NCBI GenBank assembly: GCA_000158135.1
Contig: DS999531.1
Span: 2,784,008 to 2,848,007 of the forward strand
Length of the DNA stretch: 64,000 nt
Direction of reading: 5' to 3'
DNA from: Rhodobacteraceae bacterium KLH11
GTDB lineage: Bacteria; Pseudomonadota; Alphaproteobacteria; Rhodobacterales; Rhodobacteraceae
Shown here piece by piece: positions 1 to 7,748 of the stretch. The first letter of the stretch is position 1; each line of letters starts with the position of its first letter. Under the pieces are notes generated by a model. That model saw only the letters and a program-made list of their open reading frames with translations, was not told the DNA's origin and made no database searches. The position numbers were made by a program, and so were the translations under genes.

Positions 1-370
1 CGCAGCTTGCCCGATCACACAGGCCGACGCCATCGGTGATCGCTGCATCGCCGATGGATGCGAAATACGGCACGCTAACAGATCGCAAATCGGCCTTTGA
101 AATCTGCAGGCCCGCGCCGAGGCCGCCGCCAGAGCCGCAGAAGACGCAGAAGCCGAGGATACGCTTGAACAACAAACCCCGATGGAACGCGAATATGCCT
201 CGGCCCGTCGTTATTCGGGCAGTCGTGTGGGGCGTTCATCCGCGCGGATCACGCGCAAGAAAGATACGTTTGCCACCGCGATGAGTGAGGCCGTGATCAA
301 AGAACTGAAGGGAACAACCGGGCGCCGTATCGTGCGTGGTATTCTGGGCGGATTGTTTCGCAACCGCTGA
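1..370 (+). CDS. HerA-like ATPase/helicase (YjgR, DUF853 family), C-terminal fragment with apparent frameshifts
   Basis: This is the 3' end of a gene that begins before the window. The closing residues (ELKGTTGRRIVRGILGGLF) match the typical tail of the DUF853/YjgR family of HerA-FtsK type ATPases, whose cellular role is poorly known. The family-like sequence is split across frames: ITQA near 14-30 in frame 2, SVIAASPMDAKYG and DRKSAFEI at about 33-103 in frame 3, then LQARAE onward in frame 2 from 104 to the stop at 368-370. The jumps are best explained by several single missing bases within the first 105 nucleotides. All lie at the extreme window edge, so sequencing or contig-end error is as likely as a true pseudogene. 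Only the 182-370 part reads as a clean frame. Family assignment is from memory of the conserved tail. Confidence 0.6.
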
Positions 371-381
371 AGGGCGGTACG

Positions 382-405
382 TGGCGCGCAATCAGATGCG
401 CGCCA
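382..405. terminator. Hairpin between convergent genes
   Basis: An 8-bp perfect inverted repeat (TGGCGCGC / GCGCGCCA, 8-base loop) sits between the convergent ends of the HerA-like gene and the lipoprotein gene. Neither side has a T-run, so termination function is inferred from its position only. Confidence 0.35.
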
Positions 406-412
406 TCCCCGA

Positions 413-667
413 TCATCGGTTCAGACGGCGCAGACCTTCCTGCCGGCAGTAGGTATCCGCCTCGGGCACCGACATCTTGGTTGCCGGGAAATCAATGGCC
501 CGATCCCAGTCAACGCGGCTCTGACTGTAAAGCTGACAGGTCACAACACCCTTGGGCGTCTGAACTTTGACCGGGGTGGTCTCCAACTGTTGGGGCGATG
601 GAACGCAGGCGGATAGTGCCGTCAACAAAGGCACTGCGATGGCGAATGATCTGAGTGGTTTTTTCAT
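413..667 (-). CDS. Small predicted lipoprotein of unknown function
   Basis: An 84-residue protein with a lipoprotein signal: two lysines, a hydrophobic stretch (residues 5-18) and a lipobox LSAC with the acylated cysteine at position 21. The mature part is about 64 residues, with two further cysteines (VTCQLY and TYCRQ) that could form a disulfide in the periplasm. I chose the ATG at 667 because it starts exactly at the signal peptide; the frame stays open 19 codons further upstream. The gene is on its own, convergent with the HerA-like gene and downstream of livM in the same direction, separated from livM by a terminator-like hairpin. I do not recognise a domain. Confidence 0.6.
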   Translation of the reverse strand: MKKPLRSFAIAVPLLTALSACVPSPQQLETTPVKVQTPKGVVTCQLYSQSRVDWDRAIDFPATKMSVPEADTYCRQEGLRRLNR

Positions 668-805
668 TGCGAGTACGATGCTCTCATCCTGGTAAACTGT
701 TAGATCGTTAACGGTCCGCGCCAAAACAAGCGGAGCGGGGCACAGCCACGATGTGGTAGATCGCGGTGCACTGGTTTACGCTTTTTTGATCTTCCGCACA
801 ATAAA

Positions 806-826
806 CCGCGCCGAATGACGGCGCGG
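806..826 (-). terminator. Terminator of the first liv operon
   Basis: A 7-bp GC-rich stem (CCGCGCC / GGCGCGG, 7-base loop) lies 27 bases beyond the livM stop. Read on the minus strand it is followed by TTTATTG, a short T-rich tract, consistent with an intrinsic terminator for the livKGFHM transcript. Confidence 0.55.
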
Positions 827-852
827 CAGGGGAATTTCTTGCGATTTGTTGC

Positions 853-2166
853 TTATTTCTCGGGTATCAGCCCGCGTGGGCTGAATCTGAGGACAATCAG
901 CAGAATCAGGCCCATGGTAAACAGCCGCATATGGGCTGCGCTGTCGATCAGATGTTCCCTGAGCGCGCTGCCATCGGGCATGCCTGCCGTGATCAGATTC
1001 ATCAGCCACAGGCCAATGGGTTCGACCTGTACCCATAGAAACCAGATCAGAAAGGCCCCCAGAACCGCACCGAAATTATTGCCTGACCCACCCACGATCA
1101 CCATCACCCAGACAAGGAAGGTAAAGCGCAGCGGTTGGTAGGCGCTTGGTGTCAACTGACCATCCAGCGTGGTCATCATCGCACCTGCAATCCCGCAGAT
1201 GGCCGACCCCAGAACAAAAATCTGCAAATGGCGGCGGGTGACATCCTTGCCCATGGCCTCGGCCGCGACCTCGTTGTCACGGATCGCCCGCATCATGCGG
1301 CCCCATGGGCTTCTGAGCGCCATCTGCGCCATCCACAGCAACATCAGCAGAACAATCGCAAACAGCAGCGAATAGCCCAGCTTGACCGACAGGGTCGACG
1401 CAGTAACCGGATCCAGGCCCAGCCACTCGGCACGCGCAACAAAGCCCGGATCCTGCTGCAGCTCGACCTCATAACCAACGACCGGGGCAGGGCGCGGAAT
1501 GCCGTAGACATTCTTGACCCCACGGGCCAGCCAGTCTTCGTTCTTGAGAACTGCGATAATGATCTCTGCAATCCCCAGCGTGGCGATCGCCAGATAGTCA
1601 GACCGCAGCCCCAACGCCGTTTTCCCGATCAGCCAGGCAGCCCCGGCAGCCAGCAGGCCACCCGCAGGCCAGGCCAGCAGAACCGGCAGGTTCAGCCCCC
1701 CCAGATGACCGGCAATTGCCGGGTCAATAGCTTCGACAGCTGCGACATTGGGATCAAAGACCGCGCGGTAAACAAAGAAACCCACGATCAGAATTCCGAT
1801 GATCGTCAGCGTCCTCAGCCGCCCCCTGGGCATCTTCTGCGCTACCAGAACGGTGGCCACAACGGTCGCGGCCCCCAGCAACAGGGCGAGGATGATCCCA
1901 AAGCCGCCCGCGGACCAGGCTCCGGGCGTTGTAGGGGTTGAAAACAGCACCACGGCCAGCCCGCCCAGCGCAACAAAGCCCATCACACCGACGTTAAAGA
2001 GACCTGCAAACCCCCATTGCAGGTTCACCCCGATCGCCATAACGGCCGAGATCAGCCCCATATTCAGGATCAGAATCGCCGCATTCCAGCTTTGCGTGAA
2101 CCCGGTCAGCAGGATCAAGGCGCCAACAACAGCAAACAGCAGGGTGTTTTTGACCGGCTCGCTCAT
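853..2166 (-). CDS. livM: Branched-chain amino acid-type ABC transporter permease LivM
   Basis: A 437-residue inner-membrane permease of the LivM family, one half of the channel of a HAAT-family ABC importer. It is strongly hydrophobic with about ten predicted membrane segments. The conserved cytoplasmic coupling segment is clear (SPWGRMMRAIRDNEVAAEAMG), where the ABC subunits dock. It is longer than E. coli-type LivM of roughly 425 or fewer residues, because of an extended loop near residues 200-260. Its ATG overlaps the livH stop by four bases (ATGA), implying translational coupling. It is the last gene of the operon and is followed by a hairpin terminator. The actual substrate cannot be read from sequence; polar amino acids, amides or urea are also carried by this family. 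Confidence 0.9.
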   Translation of the reverse strand: MSEPVKNTLLFAVVGALILLTGFTQSWNAAILILNMGLISAVMAIGVNLQWGFAGLFNVGVMGFVALGGLAVVLFSTPTTPGAWSAGGFGIILALLLGAATVVATVLVAQKMPRGRLRTLTIIGILIVGFFVYRAVFDPNVAAVEAIDPAIAGHLGGLNLPVLLAWPAGGLLAAGAAWLIGKTALGLRSDYLAIATLGIAEIIIAVLKNEDWLARGVKNVYGIPRPAPVVGYEVELQQDPGFVARAEWLGLDPVTASTLSVKLGYSLLFAIVLLMLLWMAQMALRSPWGRMMRAIRDNEVAAEAMGKDVTRRHLQIFVLGSAICGIAGAMMTTLDGQLTPSAYQPLRFTFLVWVMVIVGGSGNNFGAVLGAFLIWFLWVQVEPIGLWLMNLITAGMPDGSALREHLIDSAAHMRLFTMGLILLIVLRFSPRGLIPEK

Positions 2167-3173
2167 ACCGCTTTCCCCTTGAACAGACCTGTAGGTTTAA
2201 ACAGTAGAACAATCAGCAGGATGACAAAGCTGACGGCGAATTTGTAATCGGTGGACAGCAGTTGCACCAATCCCGAAGGTGCCAACTGTTCCGGGGCCAG
2301 ATAGGTCAGCACCTTTTTCCATGCATAGGTGATGGTCACCTCGGAAAAGGCAATGATAAACCCACCCGCGATAGCCCCCAGCGGGTTGCCCAGCCCACCC
2401 ACGATGGCCGAGGCGAAAATCGGCAGCAGCAGCTGAAAATAGACGAATGGCTTAAAGCTTTTGTCGAGCCCATAGAGCACCCCCGCCGTGGTCGCCAGCG
2501 CAGCAACGATAACCCAGGTGATCATCACCACACGTTCGGGATTGATACCGGACAGCAGAGCCAGATCCTCGTTGTCGGAATAGGCGCGCATCGACTTGCC
2601 GGTACGGGTTTTGTTCAGAAACCAGAACAGCAGTGCGACGGCAACAACGGCCACAATCACGGTGATACCCTGAGAAGTCTTGATCGCCAGCCCCTCACGC
2701 AACCCGGTCATCTCCTTGAAATCCCGCGCCGAGACGATGAACCGTGCCCCGTCCGAGAACCTCTGATCATCCGGCCCGATGATGAAACGAACAAGGCCGT
2801 TCATGATGAACATCACACCCATCGACACGATCACCAAAATGACCGGCTTGGCCTTTTGTTCGCGGTAGAACCTGTAAACCAGCCGGTCCGTGATCAGCAC
2901 CAGAACGATGCAACCCAAAATCGCAAAAGGCAGGGCCAGCAGAGCGGTCGGCAGCGGGCCGAAGCTGATCCCGGCGGCTTGTAGACCCCACGTGACCAGC
3001 ACGGCGATCATCGCGCCAAAGGCCATCGTGTCGCCATGCGCAAAGTTCGAGAACCGCAGAATGCCATAGATCAGCGTCACCCCGAGCGCGCCCAGCGCCA
3101 ACTGGCTGCCATAGGCGATTGCGGGAACAAGGACGAAGTTGGAGAGCGCCACAAGGGCGTTGAGGAAGTCCAT
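2163..3173 (-). CDS. livH: Branched-chain amino acid-type ABC transporter permease LivH
   Basis: A 336-residue integral membrane permease of the LivH family that pairs with LivM. The family signature near the N-terminus is visible (LGVTLIYGILRFSNFAHGD, residues 29-47), as is the coupling motif TGKSMRAYSDNEDLALLSGI. The C-terminal half contains the glycine-rich GGLGNPLGAIAGG motif typical of the channel subunit. Its start overlaps the stop of the unknown secreted-protein gene by one base (TAATG) and its stop overlaps livM, so all three are probably translated in series from one mRNA. Substrate specificity is not determinable here. Confidence 0.9.
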   Translation of the reverse strand: MDFLNALVALSNFVLVPAIAYGSQLALGALGVTLIYGILRFSNFAHGDTMAFGAMIAVLVTWGLQAAGISFGPLPTALLALPFAILGCIVLVLITDRLVYRFYREQKAKPVILVIVSMGVMFIMNGLVRFIIGPDDQRFSDGARFIVSARDFKEMTGLREGLAIKTSQGITVIVAVVAVALLFWFLNKTRTGKSMRAYSDNEDLALLSGINPERVVMITWVIVAALATTAGVLYGLDKSFKPFVYFQLLLPIFASAIVGGLGNPLGAIAGGFIIAFSEVTITYAWKKVLTYLAPEQLAPSGLVQLLSTDYKFAVSFVILLIVLLFKPTGLFKGKAV

Positions 3174-3562
3174 TAGCCATTTACCTCGCAGCGGCCAAGG
3201 CCGGTCAGACTTATACCTTTGCCTACAAAGACGTGGGTCGTGTACGCAACAATCCCATCAGCAAACAAGCTGAAGGTGTAAGAGGCTGATCGTGTCGAAT
3301 CCCAGCCATGCGCCGTCATCAAGTCGTCCGTTACGTGTTGGACTTTAAGTAACGGTAGTCCACCATCTCCCAGACCAAGGCGGAGCTCATTGTCGGGCAA
3401 TATCTCAAACTCGAAATCAACACCTTGGCCCGTCTTGGTTGATTGGCAGGTATCGATATTGGCACACGTGTATTCCAGCTTACACTTTGTGACTTCTTGT
3501 GCGGCGACCGCACTGGTAACGGCAGACAGAACTACTGTGAGGAATAGCACTTTCACCCTCAC
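3173..3562 (-). CDS. Unknown secreted protein embedded in the liv operon
   Basis: A 129-residue protein beginning with GTG (GTGA overlap with the livF stop) and a clear Sec signal peptide (hydrophobic residues 5-19, cleavage near AVAA-QE). The mature protein of about 108 residues has cysteines at 27, 33, 39 and 125, suggesting periplasmic disulfides, and looks mostly beta-rich. I recognise no family. It sits between livF and livH with overlaps on both sides, so it is almost certainly co-translated with the transporter. Codon choice and base composition look less GC-rich than the flanking liv genes, which could mean late insertion into the operon. A role as an accessory periplasmic subunit is possible but only inferred from position. 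Confidence 0.7.
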   Translation of the reverse strand: MRVKVLFLTVVLSAVTSAVAAQEVTKCKLEYTCANIDTCQSTKTGQGVDFEFEILPDNELRLGLGDGGLPLLKVQHVTDDLMTAHGWDSTRSASYTFSLFADGIVAYTTHVFVGKGISLTGLGRCEVNG

Positions 3563-4272
3563 CCCCCCAAGAAACTCTTGCGCACTTCGGGATCCCCCAG
3601 CAGTTCCTTGCCCGTGCCGGTATAGGCATTCCGCCCCTGAACCAGCACATAGCCCTTATCCGCAATCTCCAGCGCCTGCCGGGCGTTCTGTTCGACCATC
3701 AGGATCGGCAACCCGGTGCGCGAGACTTCAATGATCCGGTCGAACAGCTCATCCATCACAATAGGTGAGACACCGGCGGTGGGCTCATCCAGCATCAGCA
3801 CCTTTGGCTGCGTCATCAGCGCGCGACCTACGGCAACTTGCTGGCGCTGCCCGCCAGACAATTCTCCGGCCGCCTGATGGCGCTTGTCACGCAGGATCGG
3901 AAACAGATCATAGACCTGCTCCATCGTGTCCGAAAAATCATCGCGCCGGATAAACGCACCCATCTCCAGATTCTCCTCAACTGTCATCGAGGTGAAGATA
4001 TTCGAGGTCTGCGGCACAAACCCCATCCCCTTCATCACCCGGCCCTGAGGCGACAGCCGCGTGATATCCTCCCCATCCAACCGCACCGCGCCAGAACGCA
4101 CATCCAGCATCCCGAACAGCGCCTTCATCCCCGTCGATTTTCCGGCACCATTCGGACCAACGATGACAGCAATCTCGCCCCGATCCACTGCGATCGAGCA
4201 TTCATGCAAAATGTCGGGCCCCCTGCCATACCCACCGGTCATGGTGTCGCCAATCAAAAAAGGCTCAGCCAT
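3559..4272 (-). CDS. livF: ABC transporter ATP-binding protein LivF
   Basis: A 237-residue ABC ATPase of the LivF type. Walker A (GPNGAGKS, about residues 38-45), the Q-loop (FVPQTSNIF), the ABC signature (LSGGQRQQ), Walker B (VLMLDEPTAG) and the H-loop position are visible; the switch residue is replaced by Gln-Asn in MVEQNARQ, which is usual for LivF proteins. It energises the LivHM channel together with LivG. It lies downstream of livG across a 108-base spacer holding a palindromic repeat, and upstream of the secreted-protein gene with GTGA overlap. Confidence 0.9.
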   Translation of the reverse strand: MAEPFLIGDTMTGGYGRGPDILHECSIAVDRGEIAVIVGPNGAGKSTGMKALFGMLDVRSGAVRLDGEDITRLSPQGRVMKGMGFVPQTSNIFTSMTVEENLEMGAFIRRDDFSDTMEQVYDLFPILRDKRHQAAGELSGGQRQQVAVGRALMTQPKVLMLDEPTAGVSPIVMDELFDRIIEVSRTGLPILMVEQNARQALEIADKGYVLVQGRNAYTGTGKELLGDPEVRKSFLGG

Positions 4273-4286
4273 CTGCGGGATCCTTC

Positions 4287-4353
4287 TTCATCTGGCTAAA
4301 AATATCCCGGGGGTCATGGGGGCAGAGCCCCCAACACATTTTACCAAGCGCGC
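4287..4353. repeat. REP-like intergenic palindrome typical of Rhodobacterales
   Basis: The livG-livF spacer contains AAATATCCCGGGGGT followed by a perfect palindrome TGGGGGC-AGA-GCCCCCA (4317-4333) and a second short stem AGCGC..GCGCT (4337-4353). From memory, this layout (AT-rich ATATCCCGGGGGT, then a G/C-run hairpin) recurs in intergenic spaces of roseobacter genomes. No second copy was noticed in this window. It may act as an mRNA-stabilising element between livG and livF. Confidence 0.5.
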
Positions 4354-4380
4354 CGAAGGCGCTCATCTGGATCACAGAAC

Positions 4381-5169
4381 TCACGCCCCGGCCTCCAATT
4401 TATCTTTGTTCTTCAATCCGGTGCCCAGATAAGCTTCGATCACCTGCTCGTTGGCCTTGATCTCGTCCAATGTCCCTTCGGCCAGTACCTTGCCCTCGGC
4501 CATGCAGATCACAGGATCGCAAATTTTGCCGATGAAATCCATGTCGTGCTCGATCACCACGAAGGTGTATCCGCGCTCTTTATTCAGGCGCAGGATCGTG
4601 TCGGCGATGGTCATCAGCAAGGTGCGGTTCACGCCCGCGCCCACCTCGTCCAGAAACACGATCTTGGCGTCAACCATCATGGTACGGCCAAGCTCCAGCA
4701 GCTTCTTCTGCCCGCCCGAGACCTGACCCGCCTTGTGATCCGCCAGATGTTCGATGGTCAGAAACTCCAGCACCTCGTCGGCCTTGGCCTTCAGCGCACG
4801 TTCCTCATCGGCGATGCGCTTGCGTCCAAACCATGTGTTCCAAAGCGATTCACCCGATTGCGCACCAGGCACCATCATCAGGTTTTCGCGGCACGACATC
4901 GATGAAAACTCATGCGCAATCTGGAAGGTCCGCAGCAAACCCTTGTGAAACAGCTCATGCGGGGGCAGGCCGGTGATATCTTCACCATCCATGAAAACCT
5001 TGCCGCTGGTCGGTGGCAGAACGCCTGCGATCACGTTGAACAGAGTGGTTTTTCCCGCCCCGTTCGGCCCGATCAGACCGGTGATCGAGCCCTTCCGGAT
5101 TTCCAGCGATGCCCCATCCACCGCATGAAACCCGCCGAAATGCTTGTGCACGTCATCGACGACGATCAT
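4381..5169 (-). CDS. livG: ABC transporter ATP-binding protein LivG
   Basis: A 262-residue ABC ATPase of the LivG type. Walker A (GPNGAGKT, about residues 34-41), signature (VSGGQKKLLELGRTMM), Walker B (IVFLDEVGAGV) and the H-loop (VVIEHDMDF) are all present. The Walker B context reads DEVGAGVN rather than the more usual DEPAAGLN, a mild variation that keeps the catalytic glutamate. LivG pairs with LivF to power the LivHM permease. It is the first gene after livK, separated from it by an intrinsic terminator-like hairpin that probably lowers its expression relative to the binding protein. Confidence 0.9.
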   Translation of the reverse strand: MIVVDDVHKHFGGFHAVDGASLEIRKGSITGLIGPNGAGKTTLFNVIAGVLPPTSGKVFMDGEDITGLPPHELFHKGLLRTFQIAHEFSSMSCRENLMMVPGAQSGESLWNTWFGRKRIADEERALKAKADEVLEFLTIEHLADHKAGQVSGGQKKLLELGRTMMVDAKIVFLDEVGAGVNRTLLMTIADTILRLNKERGYTFVVIEHDMDFIGKICDPVICMAEGKVLAEGTLDEIKANEQVIEAYLGTGLKNKDKLEAGA

Positions 5170-5243
5170 CTTTTCCCCCAGCTGCCGCTTTCAGCACTCT
5201 TGTTCCACCCCGTTTGCCGAGGTGCGGCCTTTTTCCATTGAAA

Positions 5244-5268
5244 CAGCCCGGACACAAGGTCCGGGCTG
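5244..5268 (-). terminator. Hairpin between livK and livG
   Basis: A 10-bp stem (5244-5253 with 5259-5268, five-base loop) follows the livK stop by 28 bases. On the minus strand it is followed by a short TTTC tract. It is best read as a leaky terminator that lets livK be made in excess over the membrane components. Confidence 0.6.
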
Positions 5269-5295
5269 CTTGTTTTCATAACCGTTAACGCAGGA

Positions 5296-6477
5296 TCAAC
5301 GGAAGTTGACGGTCTTCATTTCCCCGTCGATCACTTCGATTTCACGGTACGAACCCGCGCTCTCACCGGGGCCGATCAACTCGACGCTTGAGGCACCGAC
5401 ATAATCGATGTCCTCACCCGCCGCCAGCAACTCCAGACCCTTGGCCAGTTCACCCGGATAGATCTTCTCACCCGGAGCGTTCGCAACATCCATGATTTTC
5501 GCGCCATACTCCGCCGGGCTGGAGGACCCGGCCGCTTGCATGGCCAGCAACAGAAGAGCAGCCGCATCATAGGATTCGGGCACAAAGATGGACGAGCCAT
5601 CAAAACCTTCGGTCTCGGCCATGGCGTAGAAGCTGTCTGCCGCTTCGCTGGTCGAACCGGGCGCCTGACCAAATGAGCCATCCAGATCAGGACCAACATT
5701 TTCGGGCAACGAGTCGCCAATCATGCCGCCGGGCAGGCCAAAGGTATCAAATGCGCCGCTGTCCAGCGACGACTGGATGATCCCCAGACCGCCCTGATCC
5801 AGATAACCGGCGACAACCAGCAGATCGCCGCCCGCTGAGGCCAGCGCACCAACTTCGGCGGAATAATCCGCTTTGCCATCTTCATGGGCGGCAACAATGG
5901 TGACCTCACCGCCGACGGCCTCAAACGAGCTTTTGATCGCCTCCGAGATGCCTTTGCCATAGTCATTGTTGGTATAGGTCAGCGCGATCGAGTCGATGCC
6001 GCGGTCTTTCAGAATCTGTGCCATGATCTCGCCTTCGCGGGCGTCCGATGGCGAGGTTCTGAAGAACAGATCATTGTCTTCCATGGTCGACAGGCCCGGC
6101 GATGTGGCCGAGGGTGAAATCATGACCAGGCCATTGGGCACGGCGACGTTTTGCAAAATCGCGCCGGTGACGCCCGAACAATCGCCCCCAACAAGGCCGT
6201 TGATCCCTTCGGCGATAAGGCGTTCTGCATTCGACGTTGCCAGCGCGTTATCCGCACATCCGGTATCCGCGCGGATGGGGGTCACTGATGCGCCATCAAG
6301 CAATTTGCCCGAATCTGTCACTTCTTTCATCGCCAGCTCGGCCCCCTGAGCCATTGCCGGTGACAGAGATTCAATCGGGCCGGTGAATCCGAACATAATG
6401 CCCAGCTTGACATCTTCGGCCATTGCGGTGCCCGCAAGCAGAGCGGTTGCTGCAGTTGCGGTAAGCAGCTTTTTCAT
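5296..6477 (-). CDS. livK: Branched-chain amino acid-type ABC transporter substrate-binding protein
   Basis: A 393-residue periplasmic binding protein of the type 1 periplasmic fold (Leu/Ile/Val-binding class). It has a signal peptide ending at AMA-ED (about residue 20) and the family opening KLGIMFGFTGPIESLSPAMA with the typical acidic and serine ligand-contact regions (ISPSATSPG, TYTNNDYGKG). I place the start at the ATG at 6477 rather than the TTG one codon earlier because GGGAG lies eight bases before it. It is the first gene of the liv operon and its promoter must lie in 6478-6650. The ligand is unknown. Confidence 0.9.
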   Translation of the reverse strand: MKKLLTATAATALLAGTAMAEDVKLGIMFGFTGPIESLSPAMAQGAELAMKEVTDSGKLLDGASVTPIRADTGCADNALATSNAERLIAEGINGLVGGDCSGVTGAILQNVAVPNGLVMISPSATSPGLSTMEDNDLFFRTSPSDAREGEIMAQILKDRGIDSIALTYTNNDYGKGISEAIKSSFEAVGGEVTIVAAHEDGKADYSAEVGALASAGGDLLVVAGYLDQGGLGIIQSSLDSGAFDTFGLPGGMIGDSLPENVGPDLDGSFGQAPGSTSEAADSFYAMAETEGFDGSSIFVPESYDAAALLLLAMQAAGSSSPAEYGAKIMDVANAPGEKIYPGELAKGLELLAAGEDIDYVGASSVELIGPGESAGSYREIEVIDGEMKTVNFR

Positions 6478-6650
6478 CAAGGTTACTCCCTCATTATTGT
6501 ATGAACGTCTTCGTTCCGGCCATGAGCCTAGGCAAGCTGTTCAGAAAAGAAAAGTCCTAACGAAAAAGTGCTTTTGCGCGATGCGGTGCTATCTGTTCTG
6601 ATGGGTTTGGCCTTGTCCCGGGTGCGTTCTGAGGCGGTTGGAGAATAAAC

Positions 6651-7748
6651 ATGCTGCGAGCTATCGTGATTTTCGCTCTGTTCATCTGGTCGCTGCCGGG
6701 TTGGGCGGATCAGCTGGATACCTCTGCAGGGCCGGTTCAGATCACCCCGATGATAGAGGGGCTGGATACACCCTGGGCCGTGGGCATCCTTCCCGATGGC
6801 AATTTCGTTGTCACCGAGCGCGAAGGTAAGCTGCTGTTTGTTGACGGGGCGACAGCAAAACCGGTTAAGGGATTGCCGAAAGTGGCCGTGAACGGGCAGG
6901 GCGGTTTGCTGGATGTCACCATCGCACAGGATTTCAGCCGGACCCGCGAGTTGTTTCTGACCTTTTCCAAACCCCAACGCGGCGGCGCGGGAACGGCGGT
7001 TGCAGTTGCCCGGCTATCCGAGCGTGGCGATCGCCTGACCAACCTGCGTGTGATTTTCGAGGCCATGCCGGGGGGCTCGACCGGGCGCCATTTCGGCTCA
7101 CGCGTGGTTGAGGGCAATGACGGTACCTTGTTTGTCACAATCGGGGATCGCGGGGACCGGCCCGCGGCTCAGGATCGCTCGAACCATATGGGCACGGTGA
7201 TCCGGATCAACCGGGACGGATCGGTACCCGGTGACAATCCTTTTGTGGGGCAGCCTGATATACGGCCGGAAATCTGGTCATTCGGGCATCGTAACCCGCA
7301 AGGGGCCGGTCTGGATTTGCAGGGGCGGCTTTGGGTTTCGGAACATGGGGCCAAGGGCGGGGATGAGGTCAACCTGATCCGGCCCGGTGCCAATTACGGC
7401 TGGCCGGTGATTTCTTACGGCGTGCATTATTCGGGCCAGAAAATCGGCGAGGGGACCTCGAAACCCGGGATGGAGCAGCCGCAACATTATTGGGACCCGT
7501 CCATCGCCCCTTCGGGCTTGCTGGTCTATTCCGGCAAGCTGTGGCCAGAATGGAAGGGGGATGTGTTCGTTGGGTCGCTGAAGTTCGACTATATCGCGCG
7601 GCTGTCGGGGAATCCTGTGCGTGAAGTCGAGCAGATCAAAGGCCCCGAGACCGAGCGGGTTCGGGATATCGTCGAAGCCCCGGATGGGTCGATCTGGTTT
7701 ATCTCGGTTGGGCAGGGGGCTGTCTTTCGCATGACGCCCCAGGGTTAA
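6651..7748 (+). CDS. PQQ-dependent sugar dehydrogenase (YliI/Asd family), periplasmic
   Basis: A 365-residue soluble glucose/sorbosone dehydrogenase-type beta-propeller with a signal peptide (residues 1-19, cleaved near GWA-DQ). Family motifs visible are LDTPWAVGILPDGNFVVTER at the start, FSFGHRNPQG-like WSFGHRNPQGAGLD, and GDEVNLIRPGANYGWPVISYG, which carries PQQ- and calcium-site residues. Members oxidise aldose sugars with PQQ as cofactor, although true substrates are often unknown. The ATG follows GGAG by seven bases. It diverges from livK and converges on the GlxA-type regulator gene, with which it shares four bases at the 3' end. Confidence 0.85.
   Translation: MLRAIVIFALFIWSLPGWADQLDTSAGPVQITPMIEGLDTPWAVGILPDGNFVVTEREGKLLFVDGATAKPVKGLPKVAVNGQGGLLDVTIAQDFSRTRELFLTFSKPQRGGAGTAVAVARLSERGDRLTNLRVIFEAMPGGSTGRHFGSRVVEGNDGTLFVTIGDRGDRPAAQDRSNHMGTVIRINRDGSVPGDNPFVGQPDIRPEIWSFGHRNPQGAGLDLQGRLWVSEHGAKGGDEVNLIRPGANYGWPVISYGVHYSGQKIGEGTSKPGMEQPQHYWDPSIAPSGLLVYSGKLWPEWKGDVFVGSLKFDYIARLSGNPVREVEQIKGPETERVRDIVEAPDGSIWFISVGQGAVFRMTPQG

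Noticed and set aside
1135-1941. 268-codon plus-strand frame opposite livM
   Set aside because: Wholly antisense to a clear livM; composition is Gln/Arg/Pro-rich, the usual product of reading high-GC genes on the opposite strand.
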